Assembly: GCA_900239685.1 (NCBI GenBank)
Contig: OENT01000441.1
Span: 1 to 64,000, forward strand
From: Rotaria macrura
Taxonomy: Eukaryota; Rotifera; Eurotatoria; Philodinida; Philodinidae
Length of the DNA: 64,000 bases
Direction of reading: 5' to 3'
Part shown: positions 39,471 to 52,425 of the stretch, in pieces
Layout of the letters: the number at the start of each line of letters is the position of its first letter
How positions within the stretch are numbered: position 1 is the first letter of the stretch
Made by a program: the position numbers and the translations under genes
Notes under the pieces: model-generated
Told to the model about the DNA's origin: nothing
Seen by the model: the letters and a program-made list of their open reading frames with translations, nothing else
Databases searched by the model: none

Positions 39471-42400
39471 GATCGATAAGAAGTTTTTTTTCTTTTTGTA
39501 TGTTTCTTTCTTTCTTTCTTTTTACAATGCGCTTTCGTTTTATTTTATTTTATTTTATTTTATTTTTCTTCTGCAACTGTCCCACCCCGGTTTTTGTGCT
39601 TCGTTCGTTCTTCTAATTACTTTAAAACTATTCCTTTGTGTTTATCAGTGTGCCTTGTAGACATATGACGACGATGATAATGATGTTTGTTTATTGGTTT
39701 GTTTTCTTTTCGTATGCTTATACGAAAACTTTTCTTTTTCTTTTCTGTGAATGTGTGTGAAAATTGAGGGAGAGAATGATGAGCAAAACCAATGACATCT
39801 GCTTTTCGAACACAGAAAAAAATCATTTCATAGACATTGATTGCTTTTATTTTTGTTATCGAATTCTGAAGCAAATACACATACGTTTAATTGAATAATG
39901 AATTCAGTTTCTTTTTTTTTCGTTTTATTTTACTATAAAAAGAGTATTAGTTTTAAGTAAAATACAGCCAAATATTGTTGAATTCATGAACATAGAATTT
40001 TTTCTGTAGAATTTTATTCATAATATTGTCTCGTTAGAAAACCGTAGTTTCAAGTCAGTAAAAATATAAAGGATCATTAAACTTTTCAATTAAATCGAAA
40101 GAAAAATACGGCAGAAGTCTTATAATACATTATGCATTAGAAAAAAATCTGTTAATCATTACCTGTTCATCAAATGTAATAATAATAGAATATTCGCCTC
40201 CATATGGAAAGAGTACCGACAGCAAGAGATCTGTACCGCAAATGCTACTCGTTTGTGAAGAGCGATACAGCTTGTAACTATGTAAAACTTGAGTCGAATA
40301 TCATTTCATTGTGACGGACAAGTTTTGACCAATCCATGTGGAAATTATAGAAAATATGAAACGAATGGAATCAACGAAGTATTTGAGAATATAAATATCT
40401 AGTATGAATTCGAGAAGATGCAAATTAGAGATCATGGTTATCGTGAAAGTTTTTCTCATAGATTTATACTACTCCCCACATCGTATTGAATTTTCAACAT
40501 CACAAATATTATCAATAGGAAAACTTGAAGGAAACTTTTTCTAACCGAAATCAAATCCATAAATGATGGGTGAGATTCTTCATGAACGTCGCTTTTGAAG
40601 AACTAATACATCATGATTCATGATCTCAGCGCACAATAATAGAATGGCAAATTAAAAAGTCCATTTACAACGAAGGGCTGCAATGAACAAAGCTCCGAGG
40701 GCTGCTCAAAAACAAAATGTACTGTGAAACTACCACATCCGACCCGTTCACAATGAGGAAAACCATACCGACGCAACAATCACCAACCAACGATACGATC
40801 ATGGACTCGCTGAAAAAAACTAACATCGCTTAGCATGTCTTATCATGTACTGGGTCAAAAAACCTAGAATTACTTAATCTGTAAACGCACGATAATACTA
40901 GGTAAGTGATTCTAGGTTTTCCCCTCACTACATGAGAATACAAGCGAAAGGATTTTAGAAAATGAGCGTACAAATCCTATAGAGTGTGTATGTTTGTTTT
41001 TCCAGTCTACATTTTGTATTTCTATATGCGCAGCTACGAGAGCTCCCGATTTGATTGCGAAAGTTTCAACAGTTGTGAAGTTGTGACTCGACTTTTTCCT
41101 ATGTCTAAATAGCCAGTATAGCAAATACTGAATCCGCATTACTTCTATGAACAGAGACATTGAATTGAATTCATAGATGCATAAAATTTGTGCAACGAAA
41201 CATTAGATTGCAAGCATTACTCATCCTTAGTATTTGGCGGACATCTTCTTCACAATTCATTACCCTCTAAGTTCACATCTCTTCTGAATGCTCGTAAATG
41301 ATACTATTATGGCTGACGTGAATGATCACAAAACGTCCGGCACAGTTTTAGTTCTCACATATTTGTTCGATTTGTGGTAACATGAATCTACTTTAGAGAC
41401 TAGAACGTTTTATTCTTTTCGTGCTACAGAACTTTATTTTTAAGTGTTATAACATACTAGAGAATTTTTTAAATTTTCATCCAATATGAATTGAAGTCGT
41501 AAGAATGACGCTAAGCAACATGTCATAGCATGCAGTCTCCTTTCTGAAAACCATGACATGATTTTTGAATACAAGATATTGGTATACCTAGCAGTGCATG
41601 TACGTTCATCATACATAACTGTCAAATACAAGACTATGTGTTCTTATTATGTTAGATAGCAGTACAACAAATTTATATGAAATAGAATTCGATCTATTCT
41701 ACTATGATATGAATGTGCTACAATGATCGTACAAAGTAATAGATAGTATATTCATAATCAAATAATTCGACTTGAGATAACATGCTAAGATAATTTCGTT
41801 CGTCAATTATATTTTCACCTTCATTAAAAAGGAAACAAAGAATATAAAACGAAGCATGACTAGGCATGTAAGAAGAACTAGCTTTATTTTCTAGCAAGGA
41901 CATTAAACGTTTACAACAAGAATAAACCAATGATTATAAAAGGTAGTCAATACATAGTCCTTCTAATACAGACTATGTAATTAACAAAAGAGTCCCCATA
42001 CCTATTATGTATCATTAATTCAAGTTTGAATCGTCCGAAGAAAACATCATGACGAGAAAGAAAGCATTATAGTAAATCAATGCACTAGATTACATACAAA
42101 GATACATATATAGGCTTACCTAAAATATATTCCGATCGATTCTTATCAACAATATGTTTCAGATGACATGAATGATTTTCATCACATAATAAAATCTATT
42201 TTTTTTCAAAAAGTATTCTCTTCACATAGCATAGATATTATAATCAAACAAAAATGAGTTCAAATGAGCGAAAAAACTCCAGTCAGCAAATGAAAAAAAA
42301 CATTATCACATGATGTTTATGCTTCTTAGAATCGCACTTGTAAATTACTTTGTTTTATGACATTATTAAGAAAAAAAAATATGATCGGTCATGTGTAATA

Positions 42401-43236
42401 TAAAGAGCATGAGTAAAAATGCACATGTCTCTATGGTGTTTTGTTCTTTGTACGTTTCTTAATCGTTTACCATGTTGAGTTAACAAAGTACTATTTACTT
42501 AGGTTTGTGATATCGGTGTGTGAAAAATTATTTAAGTAAGTTTAATAATGAAAGACGAATTCAATCCTTAAAATAAGGTTTTCCAATTACTTACAATTCT
42601 AGCATGTTAGTTTATACGTGTACTATTGTGTTAATACATAATGAAATGAAATGTTTTACATAAAATTATTTTTAAAAACTACTCGTTTGATTTGCAACTC
42701 TACAATTTCATAATGGGTTTTGATCTTCTAGAGCAGCCAGCTTTGAAAATCAAAGAAAATACAAATAGTAAAAGAGTGACTTGTTTTGAGATATTTTTTA
42801 TCAAAAAAGGCGAATCAATCTTGATGAACCGTCATTATATTCATCACATGAATCAACACGCAGACTTCTAGTTTTCTATAGTTGTTTATTTTAAAAGTGG
42901 GACAAGAGAAAAAAGAAGAAGAAAAGAACATGATCAGTTATAGTAGTAGGAAACGACGACAACGTTGACGAAACCAAACCTTTTTAGTTGAATTGAGCAA
43001 TATCATCCAGATAGTTACAAACAAGAAGAAAGAAGAAAACAGAGAAGAAACAGGAGATGAAACAACTGTACATAAAAAGAGAATCCAAGAGAGAGCACAA
43101 AAAAGACAGTTGGATGATAAGCAAAATGAAAAAAAAAGAAAAATACCCGCGTTACGCGAAAAAAAATAATAATAAATACAGCCGAGACGAAATAAAGATA
43201 AGAAATAAGTTGGTTTTGTAATCAGAAATATTCTTT
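39471..43236. other. 3.8 kb intergenic stretch between convergent genes
   Basis: Contains a (TTTTA)n run at 39538-39567 just after the TTLL stop and a locally less AT-rich patch at about 40560-40860. No gene or RNA could be supported. Confidence 0.45.
39538..39567. repeat. (TTTTA)n microsatellite
   Basis: Five to six pentamer units in the TTLL 3' flank. Confidence 0.9.
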
Positions 43237-44514
43237 TCACATGTGTCGGCCACGTTTTGGTTTCTGAAAATCCAATGAATTTGAACCATTGAATAAGTCT
43301 GCTGAATGCCAATCACGTTTACGTGCTAAATGGTCAGCAACTTGTTGACGAACAAAACTCTCAAGTTGTTGAGCTGTTGTCGGTGGTGATGGTGACTGAT
43401 GACGATATGTATTCGAATGAACATTTCGATTAGCATTGTCAATATCTGAAAACGATTGGAAAAGAAAATGTAAACTATTTGTTTCGTGATTCATTTTTTC
43501 TTACCATGCATAACAAGTGCTTGTCGAAATGTTTGCAAGTCATCAACAATGGGTTGACTTTGATTGGTTGTCAATTCTGTAGCTGAATCTTGTCGACGTA
43601 CATTACTGCTATTTGTTGTACCACTGTTCGTACTACCGATTTCATTTGTTGCAAGTGAACTGTTTGAATGGTATGGTCGAGATGCAAAGCGATATGGAGG
43701 TCGACCAATTAAATAATCATAAACTTCTTCCGTACGTATATGACGACGTTGTTTACGACGAGCCCAACATAGTAATTCTTTGGTTTTACGTTGTTCACCA
43801 TTGATAATACCCAATTGAATGGTATCTTTTAATGCATCAAGACTTTCTATTCGCCGACATGAAAAACGAAAACAATCTTTAAAAGTTTATCTAGATCTAA
43901 CAGTATTTTCTTAGATTGCTAGGACATTTTTTTTACAAAAACAAAGAGTACACTCAAAGACATGCCGATCATGACAATTAAATAAATGAGAAATCTATTT
44001 GAGGTTTTCTCTATTCAGAACAATATTTTCCCAGTCAACAGACAACTCTTCTCTCATTCACTTCTAGTGTAACTATCTGCGTTCCGTGGCTAATAGACGG
44101 TACTGAATAATTTGATTAGAAATCGGTTTGCATACCTTTGTAAAGCATTGTAACAGATCCAGCAGCTGCATGAAATGTATTCCAATTGGCTGTTCCACTA
44201 GAACGTTCTGAAAAAGAAAACGAAGAGTAAAAACAATGTAAAGTAAAAGTTGGATACAGTTTTTTTCTTCTCTATTTACCACGAAACATTTTCGTCACCG
44301 CTTTTGCAGCATTTTGAAAGGCAATAAATAATTTCTGTGTATATAAATCTTGTCCATTGACTAAACTTTCGTTAATCATACGTTCTAATTCATGTTCATA
44401 TTTTGATAGAGCAGTTTCTTCACTATCCACAGATGATGATATATTTGTCCCACTATTTATCCCAGACCGTTCCGGAGAATCACCAATATCGTTTGAATCA
44501 CCGAAGTTCGACAT
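43237..44514 (-). CDS. HAPSTR1: HAPSTR1 (C16orf72) homologue
   Basis: Four exons on the minus strand (44514-44280, 44207-44136, 43846-43505, 43445-43237) join in phase to 285 residues, close to the 275 of the human protein. Family marks: an acidic start, LFIAFQNAAKAVTKMFR, then WNTFHAAAGSVTMLYK, a helix ending LGIINGEQRK, ELLCWARRKQRRHIRTEEV, DYLIGRPPYRFASR, DDLQTFRQALVMHG, and a C-terminal helix (QQLESFVRQQVADHLARKR) before a basic end (KPKRGRHM). In mammals HAPSTR1 works with the ubiquitin ligase HUWE1 in a broad stress response; its nuclear location is consistent with the basic tail. The gene is head to head with NAP1 across about 525 bases. Confidence 0.88.
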
Positions 44515-45038
44515 TAAGAATTATAGATATCTGAATCAAATGAAATAAACACAAAGATTTAAATAATAAACAATCATACAAATAGATGAAATAAAAAAAA
44601 ATAACGATGATCAAATGTGATTTTTTCTTCAATCCATTGTTTAACTTGTCATATCCAATCAATGAGGTCGCTAGGTAAATGTTTATTTTTGCAAAATCAT
44701 ACTTCTACGAAGAAAAACATATTTGAAAAATTAATTTTATGTTAAAGAAATATAATTGAAAAGAAAATTGATTTCGATAAAAAGTTGCAAGACAATTGCT
44801 CAATCGATATCTGATTGGTTAAATAAAATTGGAGATAAATGAAGAAATCCAACTTAATTGCGCAGCGATACGATTATCTGTCGCCGTTTTATTTTCTGAC
44901 GGATATTCTTCTTTCTTTTGTTGAAACATTTTGTAGATTAAAAATCCGGTGTGGGTGTTCACTTTTTTTTCGTAGAAAAGTATGTTCGAATATATTTTGT
45001 TCATGTGTTGCGAAATTTCGTTTCTAGAAGAATATAGA
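44515..45038. promoter_or_regulatory. Shared divergent promoter region, HAPSTR1 / NAP1
   Basis: A 524-base AT-rich region separates the two start codons on opposite strands. No TATA box or known operator is recognised; the regulatory role is inferred from geometry. Confidence 0.4.
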
Positions 45039-48000
45039 ATGGAGAAAAACGATAATGTTCAAGCACCAACTTCAACCGGTGAATCACCAGCAGCAGGTGC
45101 TCAATCACCATCAACACAAGCAGTAACATCACCATCAGCTAGTGGTGCTAGTACAACTGGTACACCTTCAACGGCACTCGGAAATCCGGGTTTTCTTCAA
45201 AATGTTCAACAAAGATTTGATTCCATGGGTGATGATGCTGGATCAACTGTTGGAAAGTACGATGAAAAGAAATGAGACATGACGTTAGATTTGAAATATA
45301 CTTGATAGTAAGAAATAGAAGTCATAGGCACTAATGGGTTGCCATATGGATTATCCGTTCGATGAGATTCTCGACATTGAGAACTCCGAATATACGTTTA
45401 TGTATTTGTTGAGTTATAATGACTGCGCGGCGCAAAAATGAAAATATTGAAATCGGACTAGTTCATTCTATTGCACTTGTAAAAATCATTTCATCATGAA
45501 ACTGTTTCTACTTGAATATTGAATACATTTTCGAATATCGGTTCAACAATCCGATTAGACATGAGAATGGAACTTGTTGCTGTTAATAAGGAGAGTATTT
45601 TACGTTCTTCTTTTCTTATGCTTAGTTGTTATTGCTCGAGCATAACAAAGTCTTATTTAATTATTGCATAAACACTTCAAATTGATTATGTTAGATAAAT
45701 AACGCATAGAAACAATGTTCCCGATTGAATGCCGAGAATACCGAGGTTATCATATTACGTAATATGTTCTCTGTTCGTCTACGATTTGTGATCTTGTGTT
45801 AATGAATATCTTCATGGTTATCTCGAGGCAGTCAACATTATAGTATATATGGCGTATTTCTCGAGACCAATGTCCGAACAATGTTTGGTTGTCTCTGTTA
45901 GAACAAAACTAAAAATGTCTCTTGTTTGTTTAGTGGAAGGAAGTTGGGATTTCGAATTGTACCTATGATCTATTTATTGCTGCATGTCATCCATGAAGAT
46001 GTAGATAAGTGAAATCATGAGAAGAAATGTCTCTTATTAGTGATTCTAAAGAATGTAGTTCGTTATCGTAGCATATGCAGAGAGTTCTCTGGCAAACTGA
46101 GAATTAATTCAAGTGAGATTATACTAGAACATTATAGAAGAATTTTTTGAATGAATTAGTAGGAGTAGACCTTTGTTTCATACTTCATTAATGAAGCATT
46201 TACTCTCTGCTATTGAAATTGTCCAATCTGTTGTATCATAAAGATCCTTGGGAAAGAAATTCGTAATTTTGATTTACTAAAATATAGTTTCTACTCTTAC
46301 CGTTATGCATCGATGTAGGCCATGAAGTCTCCTTCTGCTTCTCCATAGCCAAAACGAGTCAATTTTCTTAACTATGATGATATATAATTTATCTCATGAT
46401 TTAAAGTAATATTGCAATTTGCAGCGTAATGTTATCTAACAAACTTTATACATCATTATGTATTCTAGAGTTTCATTTTTGATATTTAACGTAAAGATCT
46501 CGAGAAATTTATGATGAGACGAGAATTTTATTACCATTCATTATTTGTTCGTTCTTGCAACTATCGAAAAGAAAAAAAAACGTCAGTGAACGGAGTACAT
46601 ATTCTTTCCTCCTTCTTTTCTTCTCTTGGACGTATGAAACAAAGTATACTGGATAGGAGATAAATGTATCTGAGATTTTGTCTCTCGTGCCGATAGTATT
46701 GATCTTTGTTATTACATGATTATTGCTAACATACGATTTTACTGTTGCCGTTAATTTCTTTTTAATCAACCGAGTACATGTTAAATGACAATAGTTCCCA
46801 TGATAATAATTATTTATCAGATGAACATGATTCATCGTTTCGAAAGAAAAATGAATTCTAGAAAATAAAGTATATCCGAGATAAAATTTCTTTCTGGTTT
46901 TTGTTTTGACTGGTTTGAAAATTTATGCGAAATAAAAGATTTGTTTTTTTTTCTCTTTAGTTTACCACCAGAAGTCGTACGTCGTGTAAATGCACTTCGA
47001 AACATTCAAGTTGAACATCATAAAATTGAAGCAAAGTTTTTCGAAGAAGTTCATGCACTTGAATGCCGATATTTAAGCAAATATCAACCACTTTACGAAA
47101 AAGTAGATATGAATTTGAAAAAAGAAACGAATTTTCTGATTATTGTCTATGTGTTATTTAGCGTTTGAATGTTGTGAAAGGAACGTATGAACCAACAGAT
47201 GCCGAATCTAAATGTGCATTTGATGAGGATGAAGTATGAATTATTCGATTTGAGATGAATCATCAATTTAGAACTATTGCTAATTTTTCTAGAATGACGA
47301 AGAAGCTAAAAAGGCAGCAGAATCTGAAGAAAAAGGCGATGAACAGAAGAAAGATGAAGGTATGATAATTATCTAGTCTTAGCATATGATAGAGATCATT
47401 TGGAGATTTAGAATTTTGTAGACATAAATCACCGTCGAAAATAAAAGCCTTTCCATTTTCTTTCTCTCATAACCTTGATTGCGCAGTAATGTCAAACAGT
47501 ATCGATGCTCGTGTAGTTTTTTTTATTTTGGTATGAGAATTGAAATCTAGTCTCCTTTGTTTTCTTTTCCAAGAACACGTCTATATGAAATAGAAATACA
47601 TCTATGAACAATGCTTTCGATAAGATCAATATTGTTAAAAAAATCAATCGTGTGGAACAAGTTTATCAATCCATGCTGAAGTTTTTCCCAATATTTCTTC
47701 CGTTTTTTTTCTCGTAATCATTAACTTAAATTTATTTAATCATTCAGACAAAAGGTTGCTTAATTATCCGTGAGAAATATGTAAACATAGAATGAAGATC
47801 ATCATTGAAACGGTGAATCATTTTCGTTTGCCAAATTAGAGTTGAGCTCAAAATTTTGAGTTCGTTCTTGTATCTGAATGAAAATATCATTCTTTTTATT
47901 ATTACAATTTGAAATGTATTGAATTCAATGACTCATACGAACACTTCAGAACCATCTATACACAGGCCTACTAAACATAATTGTTGTATAGTGAACAGGA

Positions 48001-50273
48001 ATGGAATATTCGTGATGATAGAAAAATGATTTGAAAAACAAACAAATCTTTCTTCGAAGAAATCAACATGACAATAATCCTTTGTTGGTTGTTTTCTCAA
48101 GACTTTATTTCTATTTAGAATACTTCATGAGTCATAAAGCAAGCGTCTATATATAGTTTTGTGAGTCGCTTGAAAACATAGTAATTGTATGAGTGCAAAA
48201 ATCTTTTGTTACCCAATGAAAAATAAGAACTATATAATACGAGTGTAGCTTGATAAAAATAAGAAAGCGTATGTTAGCCAAGCAATGTTCATGATTATTG
48301 TATCGTTAGAGCTGTAACGAAATTTGAGAGAATGTGCGTCACATTTTAGAATAATCTAAACTGTATCTCTAGATATGTTAATTTCATCAAAGAATATCAT
48401 TCGAAACATTGTATTTCAACGATGTTGTTGTTTTATCTACTCATGAACCGAGTATATGTTAAGAAGGAAAAACTAAATAGATTTGTCATGAGAAACGTGT
48501 TTTTTTTAAGGTAAAATTTGATTAATGAACAGTCTACCTTATTTTGTTCATTTTTCTTTAAAAATTGCTATGAAAACTGATGAAATACATTTCAAAATAC
48601 ATGCGCTATTATTTCTATTGATTCTAATTTTTGCTTTTCAATTCAATGTCTATCCGAATTCGCCTCATTTCCTATGTATTCCAACTTTGCGCAGCCTTCT
48701 ATCGTTCAATTAGACTTATATTTTTAGAATACTTATCAGTTGCACTTGTTCAATTCTCTACTCGTTCTTCTTGCTATAAATGTCTTCTCGAGATGGAAAT
48801 TGTATAATTTTCTTTTTAGAAAAAGCAGTTGGTATTCCTGAATTTTGGTTACAAGTATTCAAAAATTCCGATGTTCTTTCAGAACTAATAAAGGTATTTG
48901 CAATAGAAAACGAACTTTTATTCAATAAAATTCAACGTTCGTGTTATCTTTTTCGCCTGCATAAGGAACAAGATGAACCAGTTTTAAAACATCTTCTTGA
49001 TGTACGCATAACAATGCAAGATGAACCACAAAAGAAAGGTTTTACAATCGAATTCGAATTCACACCCAATGAATACTTTACAAATACAATATTGACAAAA
49101 TCCTACGAACTTCGTACGGGACCTGACGATCGGGAACCTTTATCGTATGAAGGACCAGAAATCGTTAAATCTAAAGGTTTCGAAATTCAATGGAATAAAG
49201 GAAAGAATGTAACAGTTAAAATGGTTAAGAAACGACAAAAACATAAAAATCGTGGTACAATTCGTGTCGTCACTAAAGAAGTACAAACTGATTCATTTTT
49301 CAATTTCTTTACACCACCAACTGGTATATTAGCAAAAAGGATTCTTTGTCTTTCTTTCTTACTAAACGAAAATGGATATTGTTTATTTTAGTACCTGAAG
49401 AAGTTGATCCCGAACTCGAAGATAGTGATGAAATGCGCATGTTAGCTGCTGATTTTGAAATTGGTCATATGCTTCGCGATTCAATCGTACCGAAAGCTGT
49501 ACTTTATTACACAGGTGAAGCTGGTGATGAAGAAGATGGTGATGTAAGAAGCACAATCAATTTAATAAAAACAAATTTTTGTTTTCATATATTCATTTTG
49601 CATTTTAGTTCGATGAAGACGACGAAGATGAAGAGGATGGTAAGAATGTCGAGAAAGCTATTTAACTAAAAATTTTCCTAAAAATGCGAAAGAAAAGAAA
49701 TGCTGTAGTATAAGAATTGAGATATTCAGATTCATCTCGAAAGAAAATACTGAAACACCGTGATAGTAGTCGAAACAATATTGTCGTCATTTCTGATTTC
49801 AATGATACGCAATCGCAGATCGTGTAGATTCTTATCTCATTATAGATGGGATGAGGTTAACCTGTACGTGATTAACGAAAATAGAGATCTTGTGTTTCAC
49901 ATTTTAAATACAATAAATTTCCTATCCATGATCTCTTGTTTTAGACGACGATGATGATGAAGATCCAGAAGAAGATGAAGATGAAGGTAAATATGAAGAT
50001 TTTCATTTTAAATATTAGTTCGTTTTCTATGTAGGTCATGGACATCATCATCATGCAGGTGGTCGAGGTGGACATCATCATGGAGTTGGTAAACATGGTG
50101 CATCGGGTGCTGCTGGTGGCGTGAGTATTCAATATGCTTTCCATTCTTTTCTTGAATTATCATCAATAAAACAATATTTTGTTTTTGTTTTGTTTTAATA
50201 GAAATCTCGAGGTGGTAAATCAGGTGCTGGTGCCAATGGTGGAGGACAACAACCTGAATGCAAACAGCAATAG
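45039..50273 (+). CDS. NAP1: Nucleosome assembly protein 1 (NAP1L1/4-like)
   Basis: Eleven exons join in phase to about 437 residues: 45039-45256, 46961-47102, 47162-47233, 47293-47359, 48820-48893, 48966-49323, 49392-49543, 49609-49639, 49945-49986, 50035-50120 and 50202-50273. NAP1 is an H2A-H2B chaperone that shuttles between cytoplasm and nucleus. After a Ser/Thr/Ala-rich start, the dimerisation helix (RRVNALRNIQVEHHKIEAKF) and the central domain (GIPEFWLQVFKNSDVLSELI, EFTPNEYFTNTILTKSYELR, KGKNVTVKMVKKRQKHKNRG, FFNFFTPP) are clear. The acidic histone-binding tail is split over small exons. A Gly/His-rich stretch and the CaaX box CKQQ end the protein, the same farnesylation motif as vertebrate NAP1L1. 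Introns 1 and 4 are 1.7 and 1.5 kb; intron 5 is 72 bases with no stop in frame. AATAAA units follow from 50287. Confidence 0.95.
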
Positions 50274-51036
50274 AAAAATAAAAGAACAAATAAATAAATA
50301 AATAAAAACAAAGGAAGAAAAATAAATCCAAATCGATGATGATTTGTTTTCTCTTCTTTTACAGATGCTAAATGTTCTCGTTCTTTTCTTTTTTTCCAGA
50401 AAATTCGTTCATTGTTGTTCTTGTTCATGTTGTTATATCTTCGAAAAATTCCTTTCATTTATATACAGACATTAGAAAAAAAAATGTCAACATGTGGAAA
50501 AAAAACACATTAAAAAGATGTTAAGAAAAAATAGAAATGAACAAAACTGAATTGAATTGCAGTATATTTCTTTTTTTTTGCGATTACTCATCAGCTATTT
50601 GCTCAATAGTAAGCCATGAGAAAAAAAAAGAAACTAAAGAACAGAAAGGAATGAAAAATATGCACCGTCATCATTCTCTTTCATTTTTTCATCAACTCCG
50701 TAGCAGTGCACGTCATTTTATTTTCTTTTTGCATTGCACTTCACTAAATGGAGAAAAAAAATATCATCGTATAACTTTCTACTTGTTTCTTCGATGTGCT
50801 TACCAATATAGTAGGAAGATAGAGTAGCATCAATCAGTTCTTTTTTCGTTGTTCTTTTTTTCTTACGTAACTAACTCTAGTAAGATAGAGAGGAAATAGC
50901 GTAATATTTGGTTGATTAATTTTAGATTCGACCTGCAATGAAAAGATATTCCCGTTTGCATTCTTCAATAGTATTGGCTAAATCAAGAATAGTATTATAA
51001 GAAAAATTAATTCAATAGTTAATCTAGACAGCGAAA
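50274..51036. other. Intergenic spacer, NAP1 to mitoferrin
   Basis: Begins with an (AATA)n run (50287-50306) likely serving as the poly-A signal. Otherwise AT-rich with homopolymer tracts and no coding exon. Confidence 0.5.
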
Positions 51037-52425
51037 ATGGCAACTATCGATGATTATGAAAGTCTTCCAGAATCAGTGCATCCATCCATTCATATGGCAG
51101 CCGGAGCCTTAGCTGGTGTTGGTGAACATTGTATTATGTATCCAGTTGATGTTGTTAAAGTATATTTTCATAGTTTTGTCTCTCGTCTTCTTATTGCATA
51201 ATAATCTAAAATTTTCTTTACATTTTATTAGACACGAATGCAATGTATGAATCCGGATCCTCATGCAAAATATCGAGGAATAACTCATGCTATACGAGAA
51301 ATGATGACAAATGAAGGCATATTTAGACCTGTCGGTGAATCTTTTTTTTCTCTTGACGAGTTGACATATTCAATAATCTGTGCATTCTACTTCTATCAAG
51401 GTTCGTGGCATGCATGTTGTAGCTTTGGCTGCTGGACCTGCTCATGCACTTTATTTTTCTTGTTATGAAAGGATGAAATTATTATTGAGCCGAAGCACAC
51501 AAGCTGGTCATGATCCACTAGCGAATGGTGTAGCTGGTTGCTTTGCTACTCTATTTCATGATGCTTTGATGGTGCCGGCAGATGGTAATTACGAAAATTT
51601 TCATTAACTCAAAGCCACATTGATCTGTTTTCAATTTTAGCCATTAAACAACGTCTTCAAATATATGCATCTCCGTATTCGGGTGCACTTGATTGTCTAC
51701 GTAAAATTCGTCAACGCGAAGGATTATCTGTTCTCTATCGAAGTTATACAACTCAATTGATGATGAACATCCCATTTCACTCAGTACATCTCGTTACCTA
51801 TGAACTATTGCAAGATGAATTAAATTATGCTCGAGCCTATGATCCATTATCCCATGTTATATCAGGTGCTGGTGCTGGAGCGATAGCTGCAGCCGTTACA
51901 ACACCCCTAGATGTTTGTAAAACGTTATTGAATACACAAGAATGTTGTCTGGTATCAACTGGTGGTCCAGCATGTTCATTACCTAGAAATTCAATTGTGA
52001 CGCCGACAACAAATGGAAATACACTATTAGCGAATGCAGAGGCAAGAGGACTTATAAGCGCTATTCGCTTAGTATATATGCAAGGTGGATTAAATGCCTT
52101 TTTTAAAGGTTTAACGCCACGCGTACTCTATCAAATGCCAAGCACTGCTGTTGCTTGGTCTTGTTATGAATTTTTTGTAAGTGCTATTGAGAAATATCGA
52201 TGCAAAAAAAGACGACAACAGAAATATTTCGGTTATTTTAGAAGCATTTTTTTAGAGGAAAACCAACCATGTTATGACCTGTCTGCTTTTTACCACAAGC
52301 AGGTTAGTGATATATTCAAGCTATATGTTTTTGCACCTTACGATACGAATAGACAAATTCTGGTGCTGTGTTTAGTTTCGTCTCTTTTTATATGTTCTAC
52401 TAATATCACTGTTTATGTATTTTGA
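51037..52425 (+). CDS. Mitoferrin-type mitochondrial iron carrier (SLC25A28/37 family)
   Basis: Four exons (51037-51159, 51232-51330, 51401-51584, 51641-52425) join in phase to about 396 residues. It imports ferrous iron across the inner mitochondrial membrane for haem and Fe-S synthesis. Three SLC25 repeats are present with signatures YPVDVVKTRMQ, VPADAIKQRLQ and TPLDVCKTLLN; the third, with the following TQE, matches mitoferrins closely. The usual Asn-Pro-Ala-Glu of the second signature is Val-Pro-Ala-Asp here. Other marks are HMAAGALAGVGEH, GMHVVALAAGPAHALYFSCYE and MNIPFHSVHLVTYE. The loop after the third signature is enlarged (about 25 extra residues, Cys- and Thr-containing). The protein continues some 65 residues past the last helix (SCYEFFVSAI), including a hydrophobic end, which is unusual and may instead be unspliced 3' sequence. 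Confidence 0.9.

Noticed and set aside
40912..41160. 82-codon minus-strand frame
   Set aside because: No motif, no neighbouring exons; treated as chance.
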